Assembly (NCBI GenBank): GCA_020744225.1
Contig: JAGMWG010000011.1
Coordinates: 682,001 to 746,000 of the forward strand
Direction of reading: 5' to 3'
Origin: Paraphoma chrysanthemicola
Taxonomy: Eukaryota; Ascomycota; Dothideomycetes; Pleosporales; Phaeosphaeriaceae
Length of the DNA: 64,000 bases
Below are positions 24,557 to 34,333 of this stretch, piece by piece. A program made the translations under genes and the position numbers. A model generated the notes under the pieces. That model did no database searches. It was given only the letters and a program-made list of their open reading frames with translations, and was not told where the DNA came from. The number at the start of each line of letters is the position of its first letter. The first letter of the stretch is position 1.

Positions 24557-26318
24557 ATGGCTGATACACTGTATGCTATACTAGCACTTGTGCCGGCAGT
24601 CGCAGCGGCATTGTACTACATGCTGCATCAATGGCGTTACGGGAACTTCGCTCACATCCCGAGTCCACTGAAGAGGAACCTCTTCATTGGTCATCTTGGG
24701 TACATTGGAGACGAGTTCAAGAAAGCTGGTAGTTCAGCTATACATCCAGGTACGTGTAACATTCGACTGCTCGTGCTGTCATTGATCGGTTTAGATTATG
24801 TCCTCGAGAACATCTGGAAAGCGCATGGATCTCCTGAATTCATGTTTTTCGATACTAGGCCGGCACAGTACCCCTTGGCTTTGATTACCTCTCATGATAT
24901 CGCGGAGCAGATTTCAAAAGCGACAGAAATGCAGCGCTATAGCACGACCAAGTCACCCACTATTCAAGGAGGCCTATATCGTCTCATCGGTCGATATTCA
25001 CTTCTGAGCGAAGAAGGCGAGTCTTGGAAATCTCTCCGCAAGCGTTTCAATCCAGGCTTCGCGCCTCAACACCTCCTCTCGCTGCTCCCCATCGTTCTTG
25101 AAAAGACGTACACGTTCATGGGGAAGCTCGACGCACTGGCCAAGTCTGGGGAGGTAGTGGAGATGGAGCCTCTCTGCACGAATGTCACTTTTGACATCAT
25201 TGGAGAAGTCGTGACAAATATCGACTGCAAAGCCCAGGACGAGACTGTACAAGGCGATGACATTGTTAAAAACTTTCGAATGCTCGGCAGCACCTACACT
25301 GGCGCATCCGGCCTGAGTATGTTTGCTTGGGCAAATATCCCGCTGCACGTCAAGAAATACATTTACAGCAACCGGCTCGATGCTGCTGTGAAGAAATGTA
25401 TTCAAGAAAAGTTCGACGCTCTCCAGGCTGGCGAGAGCAACAGCAAGGATCGATCGGTGCTCGCGCTAGCTCTTAAGGATACGGAGGTCCTCACGCCGAT
25501 GATTTTACAAAGCATATCGGACCAGGTCAAGACCTTTCTCTTCGCGGGACACGACACGACATCGATATTGCTTCAAAGGGTGATATACGCCCTTTCAATC
25601 CACCCAGAGTGTCTTGCCAAGGTACGAGCCGAACACGACAGTATCTTTGGTGACTTGGATCCCAAAGACGTGTTCACCGCTCATCCTGATGAGACAATCA
25701 AAGCACTTGCCTACACCTCAGCATGTATCAAAGAAGCTCTACGGCTTTGGCCACCCGCAGCGACGGCACGCATGTCACACAATGGCCTCAAGATTCGTAC
25801 GTCGGATGGGGAGCAGGTATGCCTGGATGGAACGGTACTATACCTATGTCAGCATATTATTCAGCGCGACCGCAAGGTGTATGGAGAGACCGCCGACGAT
25901 TTCGTTCCCGAAAGATGGACGGGTGATATCGACACCAGCAGTTCAACAGTTGACGAGGACGGCTCGGTGTCAGGAGCAAGCAAGATACCCATAAGTGCAT
26001 GGCGAGCCTTTGAACGCGGACCCCGCAACTGCATTGGTCAAGAGCTTGCGAACCTTGAGGCTAGAGTCATCCTAGCGTGCGTGCTACGGCGATACGATTT
26101 CATCAAAGTTGGCACTGGGGAGGTTGAGACGAACGAGAAAGGGCAGCCGATCATTGACGAGAAGGGGAAGTACAAGACAAAGTCTGAGCTTATCAGTGTG
26201 AGTGTTGATCAATCCTGGTGCTTCTGATGATACTAAGACTTTGCAGACGATGGCCATTACCTCAAAACCCATCGACAAAACAGTAATGCGCATCAAATTC
26301 CACCAGAAAGCTGCTTGA
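24557..26318 (+). CDS. Cytochrome P450 monooxygenase
   Basis: Membrane-anchored haem monooxygenase of the ER. Exons 24557-24749, 24795-26197 and 26247-26318 give 555 residues. An N-terminal hydrophobic anchor (LYAILALVPAVAAALYYM) is followed by the I-helix AGHDTTS near 314, the ExxR motif EALR near 377 and the haem loop FERGPRNCIG with Cys near 476. The first intron is 45 nt, in frame and stop-free, so it can be mistaken for coding; removal gives HPDYVLENI. The second intron moves the end to TSKPIDKTVM...KAA. Substrate unknown. It lies beside a glutamylcyclotransferase-like gene but no biosynthetic core enzyme is present. Confidence 0.9.
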
Positions 26319-26770
26319 ACGCGAAAGGATGAAGCAAACTGGGAAGTAGCATGTGAAAGATGCAAGAACTGCGTATATAGGGACCATGTAGGACGATGAA
26401 GACTCTCAATATGAACATTGTGTGCGATCCCCAATATTGTGACCAAATATATACTATTGTCTAATGTTGGTGGTGTTGTGGTGGATGTGCGAAGCGACCG
26501 CCCGTCGGTTCGTCCGAACAAAGCTCGGTGCGTCGGGAAGGCTGACCCCCGATGGATGAGAAATCGATGATGTAGGCGCGCTGCTGCCTTAGGAACGGAC
26601 GAAATGTGAAAGCCATACGTGTATATACTTCTTCTTGCGCGCCGTGACACATTTAACAAATATTCTTGTAGGTGTAAGAACCCCAAACCAGTAAGTTTGA
26701 CCATGAGCAATGATTTAGGTACCGTCCAATAACATTTCAGCAATCAGCAGTCACGCAATCCAGTCCCACG
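26319..26770. promoter_or_regulatory. Intergenic region, P450 / cyclotransferase-like
   Basis: About 450 bp between tandem genes. Nothing but the P450 3' UTR and the downstream promoter is expected. Confidence 0.4.
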
Positions 26771-28000
26771 ATGACTTCAACGTCTGAGCGTCATCAGCAA
26801 CAGTCAAACCGACCAAATGACGCGGAGCCTGAGCAGGAAGAGGCTGTGCCTTTCTATCTGAGACTTATCGAACGACTGCAGTCTCGCGGTGGCCGTCGCA
26901 ATGCACATAAACGCGTCTTTGGACGGCTCCCGCAAACATCGCAAGACCGCCTCGATGCCTCCCTGAACGATGTACCCTTCGATACCGATAAGCTCGTAGC
27001 TGCAAGCCCTTCCACCATACAAGAGAAGGAGAAGACAGTGTTATATCTAGCATATGGCTCCAACCTCTGCAACGAGACGTTTAGAGGCAGTCGCGGCATT
27101 CGTCCATTGTCGCAAGTCAATGTCCTCGTACCTTCGCTGCGGTTAACCTTCGACCTTCCCGGCATACCGTACGCAGAGCCGTGCTTCGCAAACACAGCGC
27201 GCCGCGTACCCGATGCTCCTGTAACCCATAACGATAGCCTATGTGGCGACGACTACCACAAAGACCGCTGGCACAAGGGTCTCGTTGGTGTCGTCTATGA
27301 AGTCACAATGAGCGACTACGCACACATCATTGCGACCGAAGGCGGCGGCTCGTCATACAAAGACATCCTCGTTGACTGCCACGTCCTGCCCTTCGCCGAT
27401 ACGGTTCCCACAATACCGACTTCGAAGCCGTTCAAAGCGCACACCCTCTTCGCGCCAATGGTCAATTCCGATCGAACTCTACGCTGCGCGACAGAACGCG
27501 TCTCGCGACCAGATCCCAGCTACGCACAGCCGTCCGCGCGGTACCTTAAGCTGATTACGGACGGCGCGATCGAATGCGATTTACCCGCGGAATACCAAGA
27601 ATACCTCCACGATATCCGGCCATATACAATCACAAGCAAGAAGCAGCTTATGGGCAAGGCGTTGTTTTTGTCGATATGGTTGCCATTCGTCCTGCTCATC
27701 TTCACGCTGTCGAAGCAATTGCAAGACGATAAAGGGCGAGCACCGAAATGGTTCGCGCCATTTTCGGCGATGGTGTTCAAGGGCATGTGGACGAGCTACG
27801 ATGGGGCCTTTAAGAAGGTGTTTGGAGAAGGGGAGAGAACAGTAGGGGATGAAGCACGGAGAAAGAGGGTGGAGAAGCCAATGGGCGCCAGGGATGTTGA
27901 AGAGGAGGGGTTGCTGGAAGAAGCGTTTGTAAGGTTGGATAAGCAGGCTATGAGTAATGGTGATAGTGTGAGAGAGGAGAGCGAGCGTAACTTAGTGTAA
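26771..28000 (+). CDS. Gamma-glutamylcyclotransferase-like (GliK-like) membrane protein
   Basis: Fold of enzymes that release 5-oxoproline from gamma-glutamyl amino acids or glutathione products. Intronless, 409 residues. The GGCT signature LAYGSNL is at about 93-99, and the presumed catalytic Glu190 lies in IATEGGGSSY. A single hydrophobic helix (LSIWLPFVLLIFTL, about residues 298-315) and a charged tail follow the domain, so it is probably tail-anchored. GliK of the gliotoxin pathway has the same fold, but no non-ribosomal peptide synthetase is in the window, so a secondary-metabolite role is speculation. Confidence 0.82.
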   Translation: MTSTSERHQQQSNRPNDAEPEQEEAVPFYLRLIERLQSRGGRRNAHKRVFGRLPQTSQDRLDASLNDVPFDTDKLVAASPSTIQEKEKTVLYLAYGSNLCNETFRGSRGIRPLSQVNVLVPSLRLTFDLPGIPYAEPCFANTARRVPDAPVTHNDSLCGDDYHKDRWHKGLVGVVYEVTMSDYAHIIATEGGGSSYKDILVDCHVLPFADTVPTIPTSKPFKAHTLFAPMVNSDRTLRCATERVSRPDPSYAQPSARYLKLITDGAIECDLPAEYQEYLHDIRPYTITSKKQLMGKALFLSIWLPFVLLIFTLSKQLQDDKGRAPKWFAPFSAMVFKGMWTSYDGAFKKVFGEGERTVGDEARRKRVEKPMGARDVEEEGLLEEAFVRLDKQAMSNGDSVREESERNLV

Positions 28001-28222
28001 ACTCGGTTCCGAATTCAATTTGTGTCCCTGGTCTAATGATAGACTTCATGGACGCTGAGGCCTGAATTCTACATGCCTTCAAGGCCCCATCATTGACGGT
28101 GACCGCTCTCAGCAGTAGAATTTTCTTCTACAAATCATGGTGCTACGCGCGACGAACAACCCAGATCATTCTCCCATCTAAGTCCACATTTTCATCTGTA
28201 GCTGCCCCATCATTATCCGAGT

Positions 28223-29095
28223 CTACCTCGCCGTCGTCCGCCTTTGCCTCATGAAGCGAGTCATCCCCTTGCTGTCTACAGACTCCTTCCTCTTCTCCAT
28301 TACAATCTCTCCACCATACCATCTCTTCGTCAACCTCGCCACTTCCTTATCCACTAGCTTACAAACACTCTCATACGCCTCTCTCCGGGTCCCATTCTCG
28401 TCTTCATGATACCCAAACCCCACCAAATCAACCTTTACGACTAACTTTTCCAAATCCAATCTCACCATCTTCTTCCCGAAATACCCCAAATCAACCCTCC
28501 ACCCTTTCTCCAGGAAACGCTCTCCCAATCCAACCCAACGAGCTGCATTTCCAACACTCTAAGCTGTGACGGTACGAACGCAGCGACCTCGTCGTAATCA
28601 CGAATTCTTGAAGGGGAATACACGTTTCCGAGCCCCATCATAAACGAAAAACGGATCGGAAATCACAAACCTCGCTGCAGCGGGCATTCCAGCAAGCCGA
28701 TTTAACTCGCGCTCATTGGGGTCGTGGTGAATATATGGTGTTCCGCATGACGAGAACACTTGCCATGTTGCGTGAAGGTGAATTTGTGCGAGACCTTCGA
28801 CGAGAAAGATCTTGTTGGTCAGAAGCTATATTGTTAGACCGCGGAGAGGTGAGCAGGGGAAGTTGGCGTATTGGATGTCGGTCGTGGTGGCAGAGCCGGG
28901 CGTCAGGGAAAGACGGATGGAGGGTGTGAGATGGAATAGAAAGTGGTAGATCGTGTTGCGGAGTTCGATGGGGAGGCCGAAAAATGGGGATGGGCTTGTG
29001 TTCGACGCAGTAGTTTCATCAGGCGCAATCGGATCGTCTGTCGCTAGATTTTTGGTATGCCTATCCTGATCAGGAGTTGATGCTGTGTGCTCCAT
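28223..29095 (-). pseudogene. Broken 2EXR (F-box-like) gene
   Basis: Relic related to the intact copy at 29.6 kb. The 2EXR core FFGLPIELRNTIYHFLF is present. The reading frame stops at an in-frame TAG (28828-28826) exactly where the paralogue has Trp (RGLPVWLLTNK against RGLTI-stop-LLTNK). The homologous frame continues through LTNKIFLVEGL and LAGMPAAARF, then ends again. The remainder is readable only in two other frames (DYDEVAAFVPSQLRVLE, then GWRVDLGYFGKKMVRLD). That makes at least one nonsense change and two frameshifts. No GT donor is available to splice out the first stop. The original start could also be the upstream Met at 29149. Confidence 0.75.
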
Positions 29096-29648
29096 ATCGA
29101 AGTTGTGTGTGTGTGAATGTATTGAAGGGCTCCGAGAATTGATATTCAAGGTTGACCACGGTGATTGAGTGTGGTATGGGTGATGAGCTTGATGTCGATG
29201 TTAGCAGTAAGCCTTGGAGATATATATGGTTGATCGTCATAAGATTGAAGTGAATTCCACAAGTGACGGTGCACTGCAGTGAAATGCATCCGTCAGGACT
29301 CCCACGAGCAACAGCTGCAGGACCGCCAGAAAGTGAATGCTTCAATGGAGTCTATGGCAGTACATCCCCGTCTTTGGAGCATTCACGTGAACTCCTGTTT
29401 GACCGTAGCCTCGGCAGGTCATGTGACGTAGGGATAACTGGAAACGCTAGTGTATTGTCATGTTATGAATGGACACAAGTAGAGGGCACCTTCCTGCTCA
29501 CCGCACTCGGTAAGATCAACCTCAAGAATTTTTCACATCAACCCATCGCTCGAATTTATTGTCAACCACCGATCTTCCTGATTGCATTGCCAACCACCTG
29601 GGCACAAATCGCGCCAACCTTGGAAGTCAGCGACCTGCAGAGTTCATC
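29096..29648. promoter_or_regulatory. Divergent region between 2EXR copies
   Basis: About 550 bp between the broken minus-strand copy and the intact plus-strand copy. An upstream in-frame Met exists at 29559 but the sequence before 29649 does not resemble the family, so it is treated as leader. Confidence 0.35.
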
Positions 29649-30608
29649 ATGACCGACACTTCCATGGCTCACGGGCAAATTCCACCAAAAGTTGACGCAG
29701 AGTTTTCCGCCTTAGCACATTCCCATTTCTTCGACCTCCCACCAGAGCTGAGGGACATGGTCTACCACTGGCTGTGGAAATCCACTCCTGATATTGTGCT
29801 CTCCGTCGGCCGAAAGAGTCATACACTGCGCCCAAGTGGAAATCTTACTCGCCTCACGTATGGTGTACACAAGGGCGCTCAGTCGCGTGGTCTACCTGTT
29901 TGGCTTTTGACGAACAAGTCTATTCTCGCGGAAGGTCTTCGTCTACTGCGAATCCATCGACACCAAACAATCGAAGAGACAGCCATCAAACGACTCAGCG
30001 AGATTGGAGCGACTATGAACTTTCTTGCTGGCTTGCCGGCAGCGACCCATCTATCTGTGATCGGCGATAGCTACAAATACATGGACTTGATCGACTCAGA
30101 AAAGGCAGTATCCATATACGCCGTGTCTGAGAATAGACAGAACACTTTCGAAGCAGCGTGGACGGCCAATCTGAAGGTGCTCGAGATCAACCTGGTGGTC
30201 GCATTCCCATACGAGTGCCTCAGGTTGGGACAGTCGATAGACTTGTCGTTCTTTGACGCCACGACTGTACGGCTAGAGCGCTTAAATATCGAGAGTATGG
30301 CTGGGACGATCGGTGTCTCTGCAAAAATCTTATGCAGTCAAGCGCAAACATTCGCAAGATGGCGCTGGTTGAAGCCACTCGTTTGGGTGTGTTACTCGTT
30401 GGTAGTGGTGCGGTGGTGGAAGTTCATGATGGCACCAACAACAAAAGCCTTGACGCAGACCACTATTGGTCCATTGTTGTCTATCAAGCCTGATGTTATG
30501 TTGGGAAATCAAGGCCACATGGTGGTACAGCTTGTGGCTCTGAAGGAAACGTTGAGGCTGCGAACGATCCCGACAACCACAACGTCCACTGCGAGTTATA
30601 TCGTCTAG
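29649..30608 (+). CDS. 2EXR-domain (F-box-like) protein
   Basis: Member of a large family in filamentous fungi that carries a short F-box-like 2EXR motif and has no known function. From Met 29649 the ORF encodes 319 residues. The motif HFFDLPPELRDMVYHWLW lies at residues 25-42, followed by GLPVWLLTNKSILAEGL and LAGLPAATHLSVIGD. After about residue 225 (QAQTFARW) the composition becomes Trp/Val/Thr-rich and unlike the family. The -1 frame there gives a more ordinary stretch (GSGAVVEVHDGTNNKSL). The C-terminus may therefore be shifted, though this is weak evidence. Confidence 0.65.
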   Translation: MTDTSMAHGQIPPKVDAEFSALAHSHFFDLPPELRDMVYHWLWKSTPDIVLSVGRKSHTLRPSGNLTRLTYGVHKGAQSRGLPVWLLTNKSILAEGLRLLRIHRHQTIEETAIKRLSEIGATMNFLAGLPAATHLSVIGDSYKYMDLIDSEKAVSIYAVSENRQNTFEAAWTANLKVLEINLVVAFPYECLRLGQSIDLSFFDATTVRLERLNIESMAGTIGVSAKILCSQAQTFARWRWLKPLVWVCYSLVVVRWWKFMMAPTTKALTQTTIGPLLSIKPDVMLGNQGHMVVQLVALKETLRLRTIPTTTTSTASYIV

Positions 30609-31159
30609 AGGTATGGTTTCGTACAATTAAATGAGATTCTGGCATACAGATAGTCCACCAAAGTTGATAAGTAGAGGAGCCGAGTACTAGTTTGGACTAA
30701 TATGAATCAGGACGAGAACCATCGCGATGTTCGAACGCCTAGCTGAATTGGAAAAGCGTTTACCAAATCAACGTGAAGTGATGAACGGAAATAGTGTCAA
30801 AATGGCGTACCGAATAACAAGACCGATTTAGTGCAATCAAGCGCTGGCGTCGTGTGGAAGCGCCTATGCAGCCCTGTCAAAAGTATGCCAGCTCACGCTG
30901 AGTATACACGAGGCGTACGACGATATCAATGATGTAGGCCTGCAAGCATGGGCGTTTGGAACAGCAAGAGAGGCGCGATTACAAGCAGACTAAGATCAAG
31001 GAGGGCCTTCACGGAAGTAGTGTCTGTTACATTAAGATCTGAAGACTTGGGAATTACGGAACTCTAGGCCAAATAATTACGGCCACCTGTATAACAGTCT
31101 CGCGGCTCTGGTTGCTTCCAGCTGCAGAGTTATCATTTGATTCGTCATCGATGTAAACC
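30609..31159. other. Intergenic region between convergent 2EXR and SLATT genes
   Basis: About 550 bp between two convergent genes. I see no ORF with family features and no RNA gene. Confidence 0.35.
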
Positions 31160-32116
31160 TCAAAGTGCAGTGCCATTTGTCGGTGCATTGGCGTTTCCAT
31201 TGGCGTTCGCATCGGGTGCTTCTGCATCATCTTTGCTCTTGGAGGAATCGTCGCTAGCATCTGGGACAGTCTTGATCGGCTCTTCTGGAGGTGGTGGTGT
31301 CTTCGACTTTGGCGGTGCAGAAGCAGGAGCCGCGTCCGGGTCATCTGGTGTCGCGACAGGCGGCACAACTATGCCTGTCGGTGCTGATGGATCTGTGATA
31401 TTCGTGGCAGGAGCAGGGACGGGTGCATCCACGGCGACAGGAGCAGCAGCAAGCTGTCCGGGTCGTGCGCGAAGGGCCGCATTTGCGCCGTCGGTGACGG
31501 CATTCATGTACATGTCTGGGTCGTTCATGGTGTTGTTTTTGACGACCTTATCGTATAGTCTCGTCAAGCGTGCGACCTCACTACGTACGCTGATGGAGTC
31601 GTCTATCGCGATCTCGTCGTATCCGTGCACGCCACTCTGAATTCCAAGCCACATGACCTCCGAATTCTCAATCTCATCAACCACCCTGTCGAGATCGTCG
31701 CGGAACATCCGTGCTCGCATAGGTTGTCCTCGCGATTTCAAATAAGCGACCACGCCTGCGATGATGGTGTTGAGGGCACCGAAGACCGTGATGAGTATAT
31801 GCGATGATCCAGAAGCACCAAGACCCGTCAAGGCCGCGCCCAAAACGACTTGGGTGAGGAGCAGAGAATTAGACAGCGTCGCAGTAATCAGGTAAGTACA
31901 ATTCTGCGCATTCCTTCGATGAGTCGCGCGGCCATACAGCGATCGTCTCGCGACTCTCGGTGCGCGCGCATCTGGCGGTAAATTGGATGGTGGGACTCCA
32001 GCTAAGGCGCAGAATTGAAGGTGGATATCTTGGACCTCAGGTCGGACAGTCTGTGTGGCGTATGCGAATGATTGTGAGGACCCCAAGAGAGGTGTCTCCT
32101 CGCCATACGCCGGCAT
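31160..32116 (-). CDS. SLATT_fungal two-transmembrane protein
   Basis: Fungal version of the SMODS/SLOG-associating 2TM effector family, whose bacterial relatives are predicted membrane-acting effectors of nucleotide-signalling conflict systems. Intronless, 318 residues. Two hydrophobic helices (about 75-99, LITATLSNSLLLTQVVLGAA, and 105-126, ILITVFGALNTIIAGVVAYL) are followed by the conserved amphipathic helix with RARMFRDDLDRVVDEIE. The C-terminal third (from about 225) is a disordered Ala/Pro/Asp linker. The N-terminus ETPLLG is typical of fungal members. No sensor or nucleotide-cyclase partner is seen next to it. The function in fungi is unproven. Confidence 0.8.
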   Translation of the reverse strand: MPAYGEETPLLGSSQSFAYATQTVRPEVQDIHLQFCALAGVPPSNLPPDARAPRVARRSLYGRATHRRNAQNCTYLITATLSNSLLLTQVVLGAALTGLGASGSSHILITVFGALNTIIAGVVAYLKSRGQPMRARMFRDDLDRVVDEIENSEVMWLGIQSGVHGYDEIAIDDSISVRSEVARLTRLYDKVVKNNTMNDPDMYMNAVTDGANAALRARPGQLAAAPVAVDAPVPAPATNITDPSAPTGIVVPPVATPDDPDAAPASAPPKSKTPPPPEEPIKTVPDASDDSSKSKDDAEAPDANANGNANAPTNGTAL

Positions 32117-32733
32117 GGTTGGGTGTATTGCTGCGTAGTGAGCGGTACATTGTGACGGTGAAGAGATTGTGGCGGAGATAGCGCGAGGCGTCGCTTGAAC
32201 ACCCCTTTGCGGGAAAGCTCGTTGAAGATCATGGCGCCTTGCTCTTTCTGCTTCTCATCGTGGTCAGGGAGACTTTCCATGAAGTTGCGATAAGAATACA
32301 GCAGGTACGAACAGCTGACGCTTGGAGTTCCACAAATGCAGGGCAAGATGAGCATGGGGTTGCACTAGCCAATCACGCGGCCCATGAAAGACCGGACCCT
32401 CTTTTCGCACCAGCGTACCTGCGTGAGCAACAATCCTCTCCCCGACTATCTACAGCACCATATCATAAAGTCCGCTCTCAGCACTACCGTCGGAAGTTTT
32501 CCAAGCGCCATGGGGCGTCCTCACGTATACCAGTACAGATCTGGTCAATAGCTGGCGTTGATCTTTTTGAGGAACAATATGGTACTTGTTATCAAGCACG
32601 GCAGCTTTGGGATTGCGTATTTATCGACACATAACACCTTTCACACCTCAAATGATGCGCTATCCACAGTGTATACATTCGCCGAATCATGGTCATGTCC
32701 TTCATTCGCCACGCAGGGTAATTCGCACCTGCT
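32117..32733. promoter_or_regulatory. Intergenic region upstream of SLATT gene
   Basis: About 620 bp between two minus-strand genes, holding the SLATT promoter and the 3' UTR of the cysteine-rich gene. No other gene supported. Confidence 0.35.
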
Positions 32734-33395
32734 TCACATAAATCTGGGACCGCGCCTCCCAAGTTTCCTTCCTTGAAGTGCTTTTGCGGCATTATCATTT
32801 GGTTGTGCATCGCCGAAGCCACACCCTCCATCACGCTCTTGTGCTATGACAGGACCTATTTATAATCAGTCACGCAACTTGAGCATTCACAAAGTCATGA
32901 CATACCGGCACACTTTCCCGAATTGAACCCACAGCATCCAGCAGCACAATCGGCGTCCGCCGTGCAGGGACCAGTGATGAACTGGGTTCCTGAAGCCTTT
33001 GCGGGAGTGTTACCTCCTGCTGGCGCCGACTGTGCAGGGGCTGCGGGAGCAGCTGGTTGCGTCACATTCGCTTGGCCGTTGCCGTTTCCGTTTCCGTTTC
33101 CATTGGCATTGGCATTTCCTTTTTGGCCGTTGAGAGCGTTGTTGTTTGGTTGTGCATCGCCAAAACCACATCCTTCGCCGCGCTCATTCGCAACGAAGGG
33201 AGCTGCACATTTGCCAGATGTGAACCCACAGCATCCCGATGCACATGCAGCATCAGATGTACATGCTCCAGTGATGAATTGGGTGCCCTGTCCTGCAACA
33301 AAGACGGAGACTTCGAAGGTTAGATTTAGAAACTAAAGGGTTGAGGGTATGAGCTCACGGCCAACAAGAGTAATGAGCTTGAAGATTGGAGCCAT
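32734..33395 (-). CDS. Small cysteine-rich protein with duplicated BAS2-like module
   Basis: Assembled by hand from exons 33395-33359, 33292-32906 and 32855-32734 (introns GTGAGC...TTGCAG and GTATGT...AATAG) into 181 residues. It contains two near-identical six-cysteine modules at about 15-66 and 114-166. Each runs GTQFITG, then C-x5-C-x3-CC, then GKCA, then ER, then GCGFGDAQPN, for 12 cysteines in all. Between them lies an Asn/Gly repeat and an Ala/Pro linker. The single module resembles fungal biotrophy-associated secreted protein 2 (BAS2)-like proteins. The N-terminus before module 1 has only 13 residues (MAPIFKLITLVGR), short for a signal peptide, so secretion is uncertain. The tail is basic (RKLGRRGPRFM). 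Confidence 0.8.
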
Positions 33396-34333
33396 TTCAG
33401 ATTATGATACTGAGTGAATCGAAGGTGTAGAAATATTGATGAATTGGAAAGGACCGGCCAGCTTCGCCAGGAAGTAATAAGAACGTGTGATAGAGATAGA
33501 GAAGAGGATACTGTAAGTCTGCACTATTCGTGGTGGCCTACATGATCCTGAGGATGCTCACTATATACCATGACCTTCCGGCTGTCCCACTTCAGAACGA
33601 TTCACTCTGATACTGCTGGGATGGTCAAGAAAGGATAGGCGCACAGCTCGAAACGGTAGCAGTCACTGAGGCCTTCTAGCTGCCTCAACGGGTCAGCCGA
33701 TCCGTGTGGCGACGAAAGGAGGTGACATCCAGCTCAATGACACTGGAGGGATGCAGCGCGTAATCCCATGTTTCGGAACCGATCTCGTTTGCGAATGGGG
33801 CGGAGTAGAACAACTTTGGGATTCTAGTTTGGAAACGCAAGGTAAAAGGCACATTAATTCATGTGAATATTATGCGTTTTCATGTGGCGCAGTCGTCGTA
33901 GAAGGTGAGGTGTCGATGCTACGAAATGTGGGGATTGGGGAGACGGAAGCTGGTTAAGCGAGCCAATCAAGGCGGCCCAGAACCGTCCCCCTTCGACCAC
34001 AACGCGCTTATCCTCGCATGGCAACGATGCTCAGGCAACTCACGTTTCCCGTCTGTTTGAGGAAGCAAGGCAACACATTTGGCTTGCGCCATTCTATCTT
34101 TACTGTTTGCGGCATAAAGCCGGTGGGCCGGCTCAGACCGAACAGGTCTCAAACATCCTGGTTTGCCGCTCGGAACGTCTGGACTCCGCTTTACACTCTG
34201 GAGAAGTGCCTGCAGGGACGCCTAACTGCCATAAGGCACAGCTTCGTTATACACTAACCATATCTCGACTTACGTAGGTATTTTCAGCTTACATGAGTCC
34301 TGGACAGGAATCACTTCTAGACAACTTCTAGAT
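33396..34333. other. Intergenic region
   Basis: About 940 bp between the cysteine-rich gene and the MFS gene. An 83-codon plus-strand ORF at 33706-33957 has no recognisable domain. Nothing else seen. Confidence 0.35.

Noticed and set aside
28826..28850. CTAAC-x-TAG looking like a branch site and acceptor that would remove the stop in the broken 2EXR gene
   Set aside because: No GT donor exists upstream in this exon, and the paralogue aligns across the site without a gap.
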